Assembly: GCA_944384125.1 (NCBI GenBank) | Contig: CALWSF010000006.1 | Coordinates: 1 to 64,000, forward strand | Source of the DNA: an uncultured Lachnospiraceae bacterium | GTDB taxonomy: Bacteria > Bacillota > Clostridia > Lachnospirales > Lachnospiraceae | Length of the DNA: 64,000 bases | Reading direction: 5' to 3' | In this document: positions 17,591-26,303 of the stretch, piece after piece | How positions within the stretch are numbered: the stretch's first letter is position 1 | Layout: each line of letters opens with the position of its first letter | Made by a program: the position numbers and the translations under genes | Notes under the pieces: generated by a model | What the model was told of the DNA's origin: nothing | Databases searched by the model: none | The model's input: only the letters and a program-made list of their open reading frames with translations

Positions 17591-19507
17591 TCATAATTCC
17601 TGTACCGGATCGCCGAACTGATATGTAAACGAAGCAGAATCTAATACTTCTGTATGTTCCAGTTTGCATAACCTTAAATCAGCATTTTTCAGTTTTGAAA
17701 TCTGTAAAAGCAGCCGGCAGTCTGAAAAGTTTGTATTATACAAGGACAGCTGTTCAAGAGATTCACATTGTGTCAGAAAAGAAAAGTCTTCAACACAAAT
17801 TTGTGATATGGTCAGTCTTTTTAAATTTTTCATGAGACCTATAGCAGACCAGTCATCCATACTGTAGTAGAATGGTTCCGGCAAAGGGTATTCATCCGGT
17901 GCAAAAATTTCAGCGACACGTTCTTCATCATCCCAATGACGCACTGTGGCATGATATAGTCTCAGTGACATTTTTTTCATTTTTCCAAATACCTTTTTCC
18001 AGTCATAAGACGTAGAAGGCAGACGATGGAACTGATTTCGTATTTCCAAAGCAATCATGGGATGAACAGCAATGCCATTTTCCGGTATCGGCTTATCAAG
18101 GGAAAGATTTACAGTGTCACAGTGATTCATTTTCAAAAAGTACGGGCGTGGTATCCCAAGTACTTCTGGATTGATTTCTTCCTTCCAGATTTCCTTCCAT
18201 TTTGAGCATGCACATCTATATACAGCATTTTCTTTTTGGCGTTGTTCACTGCGTTTTATTGCCTCTTTATCGCTGAAATCTGTATGATAAATCAGTTCCA
18301 CAGCAAATGAAAATTCTTTTTGAATATGGAAAATCAGGTCTTTCAGCTTCCGGTCGTTAACTGTGGGAACAGTTGTGATTGCCCCTGCCAGGAGTTCCAG
18401 ATCTTCTCTCTCCTCCAGTAATGAAAACCATAAATCCAGATTTTCTCCGGCATCCATAAAGTAAGAAAAATGACGAAGCAGCTCTGTTTTATTTCTGGTT
18501 TCCCTTGCCCGATCCAATACCCAGCGCACCTGCTCTAATTTGATTTTCCCGCTCTGCTTTAATATATCCACTGCAAGGATCTGAACATATTCTGAAAGCT
18601 GCGGAAGCTTTTCAAAAACAGCAGAATACCATTTTTGAATAATATTATTACGTTCCTGACGAATGTGCCATTGAGCATACCATATTTCGCCTGCAACTGT
18701 ATTGTAACGCCCTGACTGCCATCGTTTTTCTAAAAAAGAATTAAAAAAATCATGATCGATACGATAAATCAGCAATAAAAATTCTCTGGCATTTTCCATA
18801 TTGATACGTTCTGACATGACTGTTTTTAAAAAGCTTGTGGTATCCTGTGAAAACGCAGGGAATTTATCAAAACTATGTATAATGTTCTGCTTTTCCGTTT
18901 CTGTTTTTGCCTGTTTATAATATATTTGCAGCTCCTGTTCATCGCCATCTATATTGGTGGCAAACCAGAATATGTTATAATGATTGCAAATTTCACGCAG
19001 CCAGCGCTGATACCAGCATAAAAAGTCCGGCTCTTTCGGAAAGAAAAACCAGTTTCCCTCATACTCAATATAAACAATACGTCCCCGGTCTGGTCCGGCA
19101 ACCATAAGACAGGTAAAATATGTATCACCCTCGGAGCCGATTGGAATACACCCGCGTTTCCAGTTTTCTTCATCCATATCCAAATCTCTGCCTGTGTGTT
19201 CCGGAGAAAGGAACGGCAGCTTGTCAGGCTCTACATCCCATGTCAGACAGTCTTCTGTCTCCTCCAGCGAAAAAAGACCGTAAAATGGACCCGCTCCGCC
19301 ATTTCCGGCCTGAAGAAGAAAGTTACGATATTCATCCGGAAGAGATACACCTGTTTTTTGTTCAAACTGTTCCACTTCTTCTGAAGAAGCTGTTGTATTC
19401 CAGCAATATTTATGTTTATCTGCTCCAAACAGTTTAAATTCCCGATCTACAATCCCCGCCTGCTGTAATTGTGCCCGTAATTCCTGTATTGGGAAATCAT
19501 GATTCAT
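17591..19507 (-). CDS. SMI1/KNR4 (SUKH) domain protein with C-terminal leucine-rich segment
   Basis: A 638-residue protein. The N-terminal 160 residues are a SUKH domain: EVEQFEQKTGVSLPDEYRNF, LLQAGNGGAGPFYGLFSLEE, and GCIPIGSEGDTYFTCLMVAG, matching the SMI1/KNR4 family. SUKH domains are typical immunity modules against polymorphic nuclease toxins. A long helical middle part follows, and the end (about residues 560-630) looks like short leucine-rich repeats (LKRLTISQICVEDFSFLTQC and similar). The ATG at 19507 is preceded by AGAGGTGG; an upstream in-frame start at 19570 would overlap no better signal. No toxin gene is nearby. A tRNA-Ser gene lies about 140 bases upstream. Confidence 0.72.
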   Translation of the reverse strand: MNHDFPIQELRAQLQQAGIVDREFKLFGADKHKYCWNTTASSEEVEQFEQKTGVSLPDEYRNFLLQAGNGGAGPFYGLFSLEETEDCLTWDVEPDKLPFLSPEHTGRDLDMDEENWKRGCIPIGSEGDTYFTCLMVAGPDRGRIVYIEYEGNWFFFPKEPDFLCWYQRWLREICNHYNIFWFATNIDGDEQELQIYYKQAKTETEKQNIIHSFDKFPAFSQDTTSFLKTVMSERINMENAREFLLLIYRIDHDFFNSFLEKRWQSGRYNTVAGEIWYAQWHIRQERNNIIQKWYSAVFEKLPQLSEYVQILAVDILKQSGKIKLEQVRWVLDRARETRNKTELLRHFSYFMDAGENLDLWFSLLEEREDLELLAGAITTVPTVNDRKLKDLIFHIQKEFSFAVELIYHTDFSDKEAIKRSEQRQKENAVYRCACSKWKEIWKEEINPEVLGIPRPYFLKMNHCDTVNLSLDKPIPENGIAVHPMIALEIRNQFHRLPSTSYDWKKVFGKMKKMSLRLYHATVRHWDDEERVAEIFAPDEYPLPEPFYYSMDDWSAIGLMKNLKRLTISQICVEDFSFLTQCESLEQLSLYNTNFSDCRLLLQISKLKNADLRLCKLEHTEVLDSASFTYQFGDPVQEL

Positions 19508-19647
19508 ATTAATTTCCACCTCTTTTTCTGTCAGAAAACAGCTTTTATTGCCATTTGCCAATCTTCTCAAAAGTAAACAAAAAACCCCGCAAATACAGGA
19601 TTTACAGGGTTTTCCGGTTCTGTCCCTCAGACAGCTCTCTTATGAAA

Positions 19648-19737
19648 CGGAGACGATGGGATTCGAACCCATGTGCCGGGATGAACCGACAAACGCATTT
19701 CGAGTGCGCCGCGTTACGGCCTCTTCGCTACGTCTCC
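19648..19737 (-). tRNA. tRNA-Ser (CGA anticodon)
   Basis: A 90-nt tRNA on the minus strand. The acceptor stem GGAGACG pairs with CGTCTCC, the anticodon stem GCGCA/TGCGT encloses loop CTCGAAA with anticodon CGA (plus-strand TCG at 19700-19702), and the T arm contains GGTTCGAATCC. The long variable arm is typical of serine tRNA. The discriminator is G, and CCA is not encoded. It sits at the boundary of the SUKH-gene patch, a common integration site type, though no att repeat was found. Confidence 0.93.
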
Positions 19738-19831
19738 CTGAAGCGCATTCCGCAAAGGATATCTTTGAAATGCACTTTTGACATTATACTAAAAAATTCT
19801 GATTTTGTCATCCACTATTTTCAGGAACCCC

Positions 19832-21007
19832 CTACTTTCCGAAATATGCATCAATTCCATTGGCAATTCCGGCAGCAATCAGCTCCTGATACTCATCCTG
19901 AGCCATTTTCTGATCTTCCTCAGGGTTGCTCATAAATCCCATCTCCACAATCGTGACAGGTATGGTACACCAGTTGATGCCGCTCATTGTATCCGTTTCC
20001 TGAACCCCTCTGTTTTTGGATCCCGTAGCCGCACAGATGGCATCCGTTATAATCTTGGAAAGTGAATAGCTCTGAGCGTGAAGCCCGCCATTATAGGGGT
20101 TGTCTGCCGTCTGGCACATGGACAGCGTACCGTGGACTGTGGAACTGTCCAGGGAGTTGGCATGAATCCGCACAAATACTGACGCTCCGCTTTCATTGGC
20201 AATCTGGGCACGCTCTGCATTGCTCATATTAACGTCATTTGTCTCACGGATCATCACAACCTGGTATCCGCGCTCTTCCAGGATTCTTTTTACCTTTTCA
20301 GATACATCCAAAGTAAGCTGATATTCCGGCAGTTTTGTCACAACGCCCACTGCTCCTGATGCGACCTTGGCCTTCATGGTAGATGACCCCGGGCCGATTG
20401 GCTCTTTCTCTGAATTCCCTTTGGCCTGATGCCCCGCATCAATCGCTACGATTATGCCGTTTGATGCGACAGTCTCCTGAGCAGCAGCACGATTTTCCAG
20501 CGCCGTCACGTTTGCCTCATCCGGATTCTCTGTGCTCACATATTCAGACATTACGTAGCAGACCTCATCATGATAGAGAATACGGCTCCATCCCTCACTT
20601 GAACCGGTACGCTTAACACTGTCTCCCCTGTTCAGACGGGCCACTATACTGTACTCTGTCCCGCAGCCGGAACGAATATTAACGAGATCATCTGTAATAT
20701 AAACCGTTTCATCCACATCAGAGAAACCGCTGGCTGTTGTAAGATCACTTTCAACTTCGCTCAAATCCGCCACCGCCTGGCTTTCCGCAGCCTGGATTCC
20801 CTCAGCATCCTCAAGCATCAGAGCTTTGTTTTCTTCTTCCTGAGCAGCCACGGCGCCGGCATCCGTCTCCGCCTGTCCCGCAGCCTCAGTCAGGCTGATC
20901 TCCCCATATTTTCTGCTGCAGCCTGCCAGTCCCGCCATAGCTGCCGCAATTAAAACCACACATAAAAACACAGCGGCCCATTTACCTCTGAAACATTTCT
21001 CTATCAT
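19832..21007 (-). CDS. N-acetylmuramoyl-L-alanine amidase lipoprotein with SH3 domain
   Basis: A zinc hydrolase that cuts the bond between N-acetylmuramic acid and the stem peptide (391 residues). A signal peptide ends in the lipobox LAGC, with Cys30 as lipidation site. A low-complexity acidic linker follows, then a bacterial SH3 domain at about residues 105-162 (VNIRSGCGTEYSIVARLNRG). The Amidase_3 domain occupies about 187-391: IVAIDAGHQ with the first zinc His, the conserved RETNDVNMSNAERAQIANES, RIHANS with the second zinc His, and VEMGFMSNPEED with the catalytic Glu. The ATG follows GGAG by 9 bases. It lies next to mnmA but is not obviously related in function. Confidence 0.9.
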   Translation of the reverse strand: MIEKCFRGKWAAVFLCVVLIAAAMAGLAGCSRKYGEISLTEAAGQAETDAGAVAAQEEENKALMLEDAEGIQAAESQAVADLSEVESDLTTASGFSDVDETVYITDDLVNIRSGCGTEYSIVARLNRGDSVKRTGSSEGWSRILYHDEVCYVMSEYVSTENPDEANVTALENRAAAQETVASNGIIVAIDAGHQAKGNSEKEPIGPGSSTMKAKVASGAVGVVTKLPEYQLTLDVSEKVKRILEERGYQVVMIRETNDVNMSNAERAQIANESGASVFVRIHANSLDSSTVHGTLSMCQTADNPYNGGLHAQSYSLSKIITDAICAATGSKNRGVQETDTMSGINWCTIPVTIVEMGFMSNPEEDQKMAQDEYQELIAAGIANGIDAYFGK

Positions 21008-21053
21008 AATAAATTACTCCAATATTTTATCCTGTGTGCCAGTTCCTCAAAAG

Positions 21054-22142
21054 CTACCGTCCCTGCGCAATAGTCCCCCCGCCCACAACACAATCTCCAT
21101 CATAGAACACCACGGCCTGTCCCGGTGTGGCCGCACGCTGAGGCTCGTCAAAAATGCACTCCACATAATTCTCTCCAGCTTCCCGTATTATACAGGAAGC
21201 TCCCCGGTGGCTGTAGCGAATCTTTGCACTGACCCGCATTTCCTTTCCTCCCAGCCCCTCTACTGCCATCCAGTTGAGATCCCGACAGTAAAGCCTGTCA
21301 GAAAAGACATCCTCGTTTCCTCCGATTACCACCTCATTAGTCTCAGGGCGTATTTCCGTCACAAACACAGGATGTCCCATGGACAGATTCAGCCCTTTTC
21401 TCTGTCCTATTGTATAATGGGTAATGCCTTTATGTCTTCCCAGCACCCGTCCTTCCCTGTCTACAAAATTTCCCTCTTTAATCTGACAGTCGGTGTTTTC
21501 CTGTATAAACCTCGCATAGTCATGATCCGGAATGAAGCAGATCTCCTGACTGTCCGGCTTATGAGCGACTGACAGCCCTATCTCCTCCGCAATTGCACGG
21601 ATCTCTTCTTTTGTATACTCTCCCACCGGCATCAGTGTATGGGCCAGCTGATACTGGGTAAGATTGTACAGGGCATACGTCTGATCTTTCGCCGCTGTCG
21701 CAGAAGTGCGAAGGGCATACCGTCCGTTGGGAAGCCGGATTATCCTGGCATAATGACCGGTGGCAATATAATCCGCACCGATCTGCATGCTTCTGCGCAG
21801 AAGAGACTCCCACTTGACAAAACGATTGCAGGCAATACATGGATTAGGCGTCCGCCCGTCTATATATTCCTGCACAAAATAGTCTATTACATTTTCCCTG
21901 AATTCATCTTTAAAATTCATCACATAGTAGGGAATACCAAGTCTCTCAGCAACTCTCCTGGCATCCTCGACAGCACTCAGACCGCAGCAGCCTCCGTTCT
22001 CCTCCTGCACTGCCGCCGCCTCATCCTGCCAGATCTGCATGGTTACCCCTATCACTTCATAGCCCTGTTTTTTTAAAAGCCAGGCTGCCACGGAGGAGTC
22101 AACTCCTCCGGACATGCCGACTACTACTTTTTTCTTTTCCAT
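21054..22142 (-). CDS. mnmA: tRNA-specific 2-thiouridylase
   Basis: This enzyme puts sulphur on C2 of the wobble uridine of Lys, Glu and Gln tRNAs, activating the base with ATP and taking sulphur from a cysteine desulfurase. The 362-residue sequence has the PP-loop [20 protein letters not shown], the catalytic cysteine region [12 protein letters not shown], the second cysteine in [16 protein letters not shown], and the C-terminal beta domain ([18 protein letters not shown]). It is the last gene of an iscS-iscU-mnmA unit and begins one base after iscU ends, consistent with direct supply of sulphur from IscS. Confidence 0.95.
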   Translation of the reverse strand: MEKKKVVVGMSGGVDSSVAAWLLKKQGYEVIGVTMQIWQDEAAAVQEENGGCCGLSAVEDARRVAERLGIPYYVMNFKDEFRENVIDYFVQEYIDGRTPNPCIACNRFVKWESLLRRSMQIGADYIATGHYARIIRLPNGRYALRTSATAAKDQTYALYNLTQYQLAHTLMPVGEYTKEEIRAIAEEIGLSVAHKPDSQEICFIPDHDYARFIQENTDCQIKEGNFVDREGRVLGRHKGITHYTIGQRKGLNLSMGHPVFVTEIRPETNEVVIGGNEDVFSDRLYCRDLNWMAVEGLGGKEMRVSAKIRYSHRGASCIIREAGENYVECIFDEPQRAATPGQAVVFYDGDCVVGGGTIAQGR

Positions 22143-22143
22143 T

Positions 22144-22581
22144 CTAATATTCTTCTTCTATCTCTTCCTCGCCGATATCAGTCTTCGGTTTGGTAAGACC
22201 CTCAATTTTTATGCCGTTTTTTTCTGCATAATCCCACAGGGCGGCATGAATCGCCTCCTCAGCCAGAAGGGAGCAGTGAACCTTAACCGGAGGAAGACCA
22301 TCAAGAGCTTCCATTACCGCTTTGTTGGTTACTTCCATAGCCTCTTTTACGGTTTTTCCCTTAACCATCTCCGTCGCCATGCTGCTGGTAGCCACGGCTG
22401 CTCCGCAGCCGAAGGTCTTAAATTTTACGTCCCGGATAATCTGATTCTCATCAATATCCAGATATATTCTCATAATATCGCCGCATTTCGCGTTGCCAAC
22501 AGTTCCCATACCGCTGGCATTCTCTATCTCCCCGACATTTCTCGGGTTCTGAAAATGATCCATCACTTTCTCTGAATACAT
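22144..22581 (-). CDS. iscU: Iron-sulphur cluster scaffold protein (NifU-N/IscU type)
   Basis: A 145-residue scaffold on which clusters are built before transfer to apoproteins. It has the three conserved cysteines in [25 protein letters not shown] and [15 protein letters not shown], and begins [20 protein letters not shown] like the NifU N-terminal domain. An acidic Glu-rich tail is an extension often seen in clostridial homologues. GGAG precedes the ATG by 7 bases. It lies between iscS and mnmA on the same strand. SufU is the other possible name. Confidence 0.92.
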   Translation of the reverse strand: MYSEKVMDHFQNPRNVGEIENASGMGTVGNAKCGDIMRIYLDIDENQIIRDVKFKTFGCGAAVATSSMATEMVKGKTVKEAMEVTNKAVMEALDGLPPVKVHCSLLAEEAIHAALWDYAEKNGIKIEGLTKPKTDIGEEEIEEEY

Positions 22582-22600
22582 GTAATTTCTCCTCTCATCC

Positions 22601-22618
22601 GCTGCCGCATACGGCAGC
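22601..22618. other. Perfect hairpin in the iscS-iscU gap
   Basis: GCTGCCG and CGGCAGC form a 7-bp stem with loop CATA, 20 bases upstream of the iscU start within the 151-base gap between iscS and iscU. It could be an mRNA processing or stability element; no T run follows, so a terminator is unlikely. Confidence 0.35.
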
Positions 22619-22732
22619 TTCCGTACTCCTGTCTCTGAATGCGCTCCCTGTTATCTCCGAAGCAGCATCTTGCCAGACATCTTTCTTTTATTTCTCATTC
22701 CCGGGAAAAATCCCGCACTGCTTTCAGGGCAA

Positions 22733-23926
22733 TCAGCCTCTGGCCTGCTCATGTTTTTTTACGTAATCCTCATAGAGCGGCGACATGGAGCGCAGCTTCT
22801 CCACAATTTTCCTGATGCAGTCAACCGTATAGTCGATCTGTTCCATCGTTGTCTCCTCAGACAGTGTCAGGCGGAGTGAACCGTGTGCAATCTCATGGGG
22901 CAGACCGATTGCCAGAAGCACATGAGACGGGTCCAGAGAACCTGACGTACATGCAGAACCGCTGGAACCGCAGATTCCCTCCATATCCAGCATAATCAGC
23001 ATAGATTCGCCTTCAATAAACTGGAAAGCAAAATTCGCATTATTGGAAAGTCTCTTCTTTGGATGACCATTAAGACGCACATAGGGAATCTCCTTCATAA
23101 CACGCTCAATCAGATGATCCCTGAGAGCAGTCTCTTTTTCCTCGCGCTCCTTCAGTGTCGCCATTGCCAGCTCAACAGCCTTGCCGAATCCCACAATGCC
23201 GGGGGTGTTTTCCGTACCGCCGCGGCGCTTGCGTTCCTGCGCCCCTCCGTGGATAAAGGAGCGCGTCTTTACGCCTGTCCGGATATAAAGAAATCCCGTT
23301 CCTTTGGGGCCATTCAGCTTATGGGCGCTGGAACTGAGCATATCTATATGATACTCATCCACATTGATGGGGACATGACAGAATGCCTGTACTGCATCCG
23401 TATGAAATAAAACCCCATGTTTTTTTGCTATTTCCCCGATTTCCTTAATCGGCTCAATCGTTCCTATCTCATTATTGGCAAACATCACAGAAATTAAAAT
23501 CGTATCCGGCCGAATCGCCTTTTCCAGCTCATCCAGCTTTACAACTCCAAATTCATCCACATCAAGATAGGTTACCTCAAACCCTCTCTGCTCCAGATAC
23601 TCGCAGGTATGGAGAATTGCGTGATGTTCTATCTTTGTTGTGATAATATGCTTTCCCTTCGCCTGATAAGCCTCCGCTGTCGCAATAAGGGCCCAGTTAT
23701 CAGACTCCGTTCCGCCATAGGTAAAATAAATCTCATTCGTCTTCGCGCCCAGCGCTTTTGCAATGGTCTCACGCGCATGGGCAATAGCCTTTTTCGGCTC
23801 AGATGAGAACTCATATATGGACGAAGGATTTCCATAATACTCCGTGAAATACGGGAGCATTGCCTCAACAACCTCCGGACGTGTCTTTGTCGTAGCTGCA
23901 TTGTCCAGATAAATTAACTGTTTCAT
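22733..23926 (-). CDS. iscS: Cysteine desulfurase (NifS/IscS family)
   Basis: A pyridoxal-phosphate enzyme (397 residues) that takes sulphur from cysteine for iron-sulphur clusters and tRNA thiolation. Clear features are MKQLIYLDNAATTKTRPEVV, the aldimine-forming lysine in SSAHKLNGPKGTGFLYIR, and the catalytic persulphide cysteine in GSSGSACTSGSLDPSHVL, with a loop typical of group I desulfurases. It is the first gene of the iscS-iscU-mnmA unit. A promoter fits at 23990-24018. No IscR-like repressor gene adjoins it. Confidence 0.95.
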   Translation of the reverse strand: MKQLIYLDNAATTKTRPEVVEAMLPYFTEYYGNPSSIYEFSSEPKKAIAHARETIAKALGAKTNEIYFTYGGTESDNWALIATAEAYQAKGKHIITTKIEHHAILHTCEYLEQRGFEVTYLDVDEFGVVKLDELEKAIRPDTILISVMFANNEIGTIEPIKEIGEIAKKHGVLFHTDAVQAFCHVPINVDEYHIDMLSSSAHKLNGPKGTGFLYIRTGVKTRSFIHGGAQERKRRGGTENTPGIVGFGKAVELAMATLKEREEKETALRDHLIERVMKEIPYVRLNGHPKKRLSNNANFAFQFIEGESMLIMLDMEGICGSSGSACTSGSLDPSHVLLAIGLPHEIAHGSLRLTLSEETTMEQIDYTVDCIRKIVEKLRSMSPLYEDYVKKHEQARG

Positions 23927-23989
23927 AACTAAAATCCGCCTTTCTTCTTATTTGTAGTAATAAAGGTAAAAGCTTCATCTACGTTTACT

Positions 23990-24018
23990 ATTATATTAAG
24001 AATTTCCCAAAATTACAA
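23990..24018 (-). promoter_or_regulatory. Promoter of the iscS-iscU-mnmA operon
   Basis: On the minus strand TTGTAA (24013-24018) and TATAAT (23990-23995) lie 17 bases apart, about 65 bases before the iscS start. The stretch 23927-24212 otherwise contains only the hairpin at 24133-24162. Confidence 0.6.
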
Positions 24019-24132
24019 GTGAGAACGATTACTAATTTATTTTTATATTCAGGCCCGCTTTTCATCACTTATTTTAATATATTCTCTTCCGCAAATGATG
24101 TACACCTGAAATCTGCCTGAAACATCAGCAGA

Positions 24133-24162
24133 GGGGATCGGAAAAGCAATCCTCCGATCCCC
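24133..24162. terminator. Hairpin after the flavoprotein gene, possible terminator
   Basis: GGGGATCGGA and TCCGATCCCC pair over 10 bp with a 10-base loop, about 50 bases beyond the stop of the flavin oxidoreductase gene. There is no good T run on the minus strand, so termination activity is uncertain. Confidence 0.45.
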
Positions 24163-24212
24163 CGGGTACCAGTACATTTCTGCACTGCACATTATTATCA
24201 TTTCGCTCTTTG

Positions 24213-24821
24213 TCAAATCTCCTTCGCCAGACGTCCGGCCAGCGCGGTAAGCCCTTCCTCTGCCTGACGCATTTTTTCCTCTACATCACATCCCTCTATG
24301 TCCAGCCCTTCAGCAGCCTCCACATAGAGCTCAGGTACACCCAGCATTGTAAGTACGGTTGACAGAAAGCCGGGGGCATGATTATCTTTTACTGCCGGCC
24401 CGCTCTCATATATTCCGCCTCTTGTGGTAATAAACACTGCTTTTTCCGCCCTGCACAGCCCGGTATAACCGGTTTCTTCAACGGAAAATGTCAGCCCCGT
24501 CACGCACACATGCTCCATATAGGTGTGCAAGGCAGCGGGAAATGTCCCCTCCCAGAATGGCGCCGCAATCACAAGCAAATCCGCCTCTTTAAACTGTTTT
24601 GCCGCATCAAACACGGGAGCATCAAAGTTTTTCGAAGCATCCTCCCTTTCTCTGAGTGTAAACTCATTCAGAGGCTGAAGCGCCAGCTGATTCAAATCTG
24701 CTGTCTCAATCCTGATATCATCCCGTATGCGGGAAAGTTCTCTGATAAATGTATCTGCAAGTATGCGGGTTCTCGACTGCCGGCCTCTGACGCACCCATC
24801 AATAAATAATACTGTTTTCAT
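24213..24821 (-). CDS. Flavodoxin-fold NAD(P)H-dependent oxidoreductase
   Basis: A 202-residue protein of the Flavodoxin_2/AzoR type, which reduces quinones, azo dyes or nitro compounds with FMN. The FMN loop is MKTVLFIDGCVRGRQSRTR, followed by DLNQLALQPLNEFT. The motif ADLLVIAAPFWEGTFPAALHTY is the conserved isoalloxazine-binding loop (usually PxWN), and ITTRGGIYESGP is the third FMN contact. The start at 24821 follows GGAGG by 7 bases. It is downstream of an EFR1-type flavodoxin-ferredoxin gene on the same strand, so both may serve in redox stress or electron disposal. Confidence 0.85.
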   Translation of the reverse strand: MKTVLFIDGCVRGRQSRTRILADTFIRELSRIRDDIRIETADLNQLALQPLNEFTLREREDASKNFDAPVFDAAKQFKEADLLVIAAPFWEGTFPAALHTYMEHVCVTGLTFSVEETGYTGLCRAEKAVFITTRGGIYESGPAVKDNHAPGFLSTVLTMLGVPELYVEAAEGLDIEGCDVEEKMRQAEEGLTALAGRLAKEI

Positions 24822-24892
24822 TATCATTCCTCCGGATACACGCTTCCGCTGTATCCCTCCATGTCTCTCATTTCATTTTCAGGGAGCACCGA

Positions 24893-25717
24893 CTACAGAA
24901 ACGTCTCCGGCTCCGCTCTTCTTGTATAATTCTGCTCCAGCATTGCCACATGGGAAAGAAAAGCCGGATCATCAAAATATTTCGCATGAACAGGGCATTT
25001 TTTTATGCATGCCTGACACTTAATGCAGATTCCCGTAACCTGCAGAGGATCTTCAGCACTGATTGAGCCCATAGGACAGACTTCAACACATTTTCCGCAC
25101 TTATCACACAGCTCGGCATGCGTAAGTGGTTTTGCCTTTAAAAATACTGCCGGCTTTCCGTCGGTTCCCAGCGGAGTGTAGTATGGGCCCACAGGATCAT
25201 CCCCCCGCACTGAAACGGGAGACGGAATCTCTGTCATCGCAGCAATCTTATCTCCCGCCGCATCGGCAAACTGCTCAAGCACCTTCATATCCTTCTCATC
25301 CGGACGTCCCGGCGCAAGTTTATCAGAAAAAACATGGCTGGCTGCAAAACCTGCTCCCGCGATCGTGTGAAATCCGTTGTTTTCCAGCTCGTTCCGAAGT
25401 TCTATCAGTCCATTGTCAAAATTTCTGTTTCCGAAGGTAACGACCGGTATTGCCAGCGCTCCGTCTGATTTAAAAAGTGTCTGAACTGCCGGCAGCATCT
25501 TATTGGGCACCCGTCCCGCGTACACAGGAGTTCCGAACACCACCAGCTCCCCGGCCGGGAAATGCTTCTCCTGCCGGCGGCTTCCCGGAAGCGTAAAATC
25601 AAAAACCTCCATCGGTGCCCCCAGCTTTTCTGCTATCCGCTCTGCTATAGCCTTTACTACCTTTTCCGTATTTCCCGTAGCACTGTAATAAACAGCTGTT
25701 ACTTTTGTTGCCTGCAT
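24893..25717 (-). CDS. EFR1 family flavodoxin-ferredoxin protein
   Basis: A 274-residue electron carrier fusing two modules. Residues 1-150 form a flavodoxin-like domain with the phosphate loop YYSATGNTEKVVKAIAER and FGTPVYAGRVPNKMLP. Residues about 203-250 form an 8Fe ferredoxin domain with two cysteine sets, CDKCGKCVEVCP and CIKCQACIKKCP. This layout is typical of EFR1 family proteins of Clostridia, whose exact partners are mostly unknown. It is followed by the flavin oxidoreductase gene and preceded by a thioesterase gene on the same strand. Confidence 0.88.
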   Translation of the reverse strand: MQATKVTAVYYSATGNTEKVVKAIAERIAEKLGAPMEVFDFTLPGSRRQEKHFPAGELVVFGTPVYAGRVPNKMLPAVQTLFKSDGALAIPVVTFGNRNFDNGLIELRNELENNGFHTIAGAGFAASHVFSDKLAPGRPDEKDMKVLEQFADAAGDKIAAMTEIPSPVSVRGDDPVGPYYTPLGTDGKPAVFLKAKPLTHAELCDKCGKCVEVCPMGSISAEDPLQVTGICIKCQACIKKCPVHAKYFDDPAFLSHVAMLEQNYTRRAEPETFL

Positions 25718-25759
25718 AATACTTCCTCCTGCTTTTTCATTTTTCCGGAATGCAAGATC

Positions 25760-26179
25760 CTACTTCTCCTCCATGCAAAAAAAACTGAACTCTCCCTCAG
25801 CCAGGATTTTGTCAGATCCTTCTTCCCGGACTGTCGAGCGGCAGATCGCGATGGTCTTTCCCCTTTTTACAAAAACGGCCTCAGCCAGAAGCTCTCTCTG
25901 TCCCGTACTTCCTCTCAGATAACGGAAAGAACAGTCCAGAGTCACATATCTGTGCCCATCGCTGCGAACTAACAGGCCGGCAGCAGTCTCTCCCATCAGA
26001 AACATCAGACCGCCATGTACACCGCCCATCGCATTTTTTGAAAACTCTCCGGCCCGGGTTCTGACCTCCGCTCTTTCTCCATCCAGAAAGCTTGCCCGAA
26101 TGCCATTGTGAAGCATGAACGGATTATCTGAGTTTACCCTGCAAAGCTGACTCTCCCAGCTGTTTTCTCCACCATCCAT
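25760..26179 (-). CDS. PaaI-like hotdog-fold thioesterase
   Basis: A 139-residue hotdog protein. The motif NAMGGVHGGLMFLMGETAAG carries the conserved HGG and the following acidic residue of PaaI/YbgC-type acyl-CoA thioesterases, and VTLDCSFRYLRGSTGQRELLAE is the following strand pair. The start at 26179 is preferred to an upstream TTG because GGAGGAG lies 9 bases before it. It probably hydrolyses an aromatic or short acyl-CoA. It stands between the alcohol dehydrogenase gene and the EFR1 gene, all on the minus strand. Confidence 0.82.
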   Translation of the reverse strand: MDGGENSWESQLCRVNSDNPFMLHNGIRASFLDGERAEVRTRAGEFSKNAMGGVHGGLMFLMGETAAGLLVRSDGHRYVTLDCSFRYLRGSTGQRELLAEAVFVKRGKTIAICRSTVREEGSDKILAEGEFSFFCMEEK

Positions 26180-26303
26180 TTGCCGCCGCTCCTCCTCTTT
26201 CAATATGGTTTATTCTAGCAAAAAAGGAGCACAGTTTCAATCCCTTAAAGCCCTGCATCACGGGATTATCAGGCTTCTCTCCCTTTTTTCCTACATCCTG
26301 CTT

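Noticed and set aside
19648..19737. tRNA-Ser as attachment site of a prophage or island.
   Set aside because: No integrase gene and no repeat of the tRNA 3' end were found in the neighbouring sequence.
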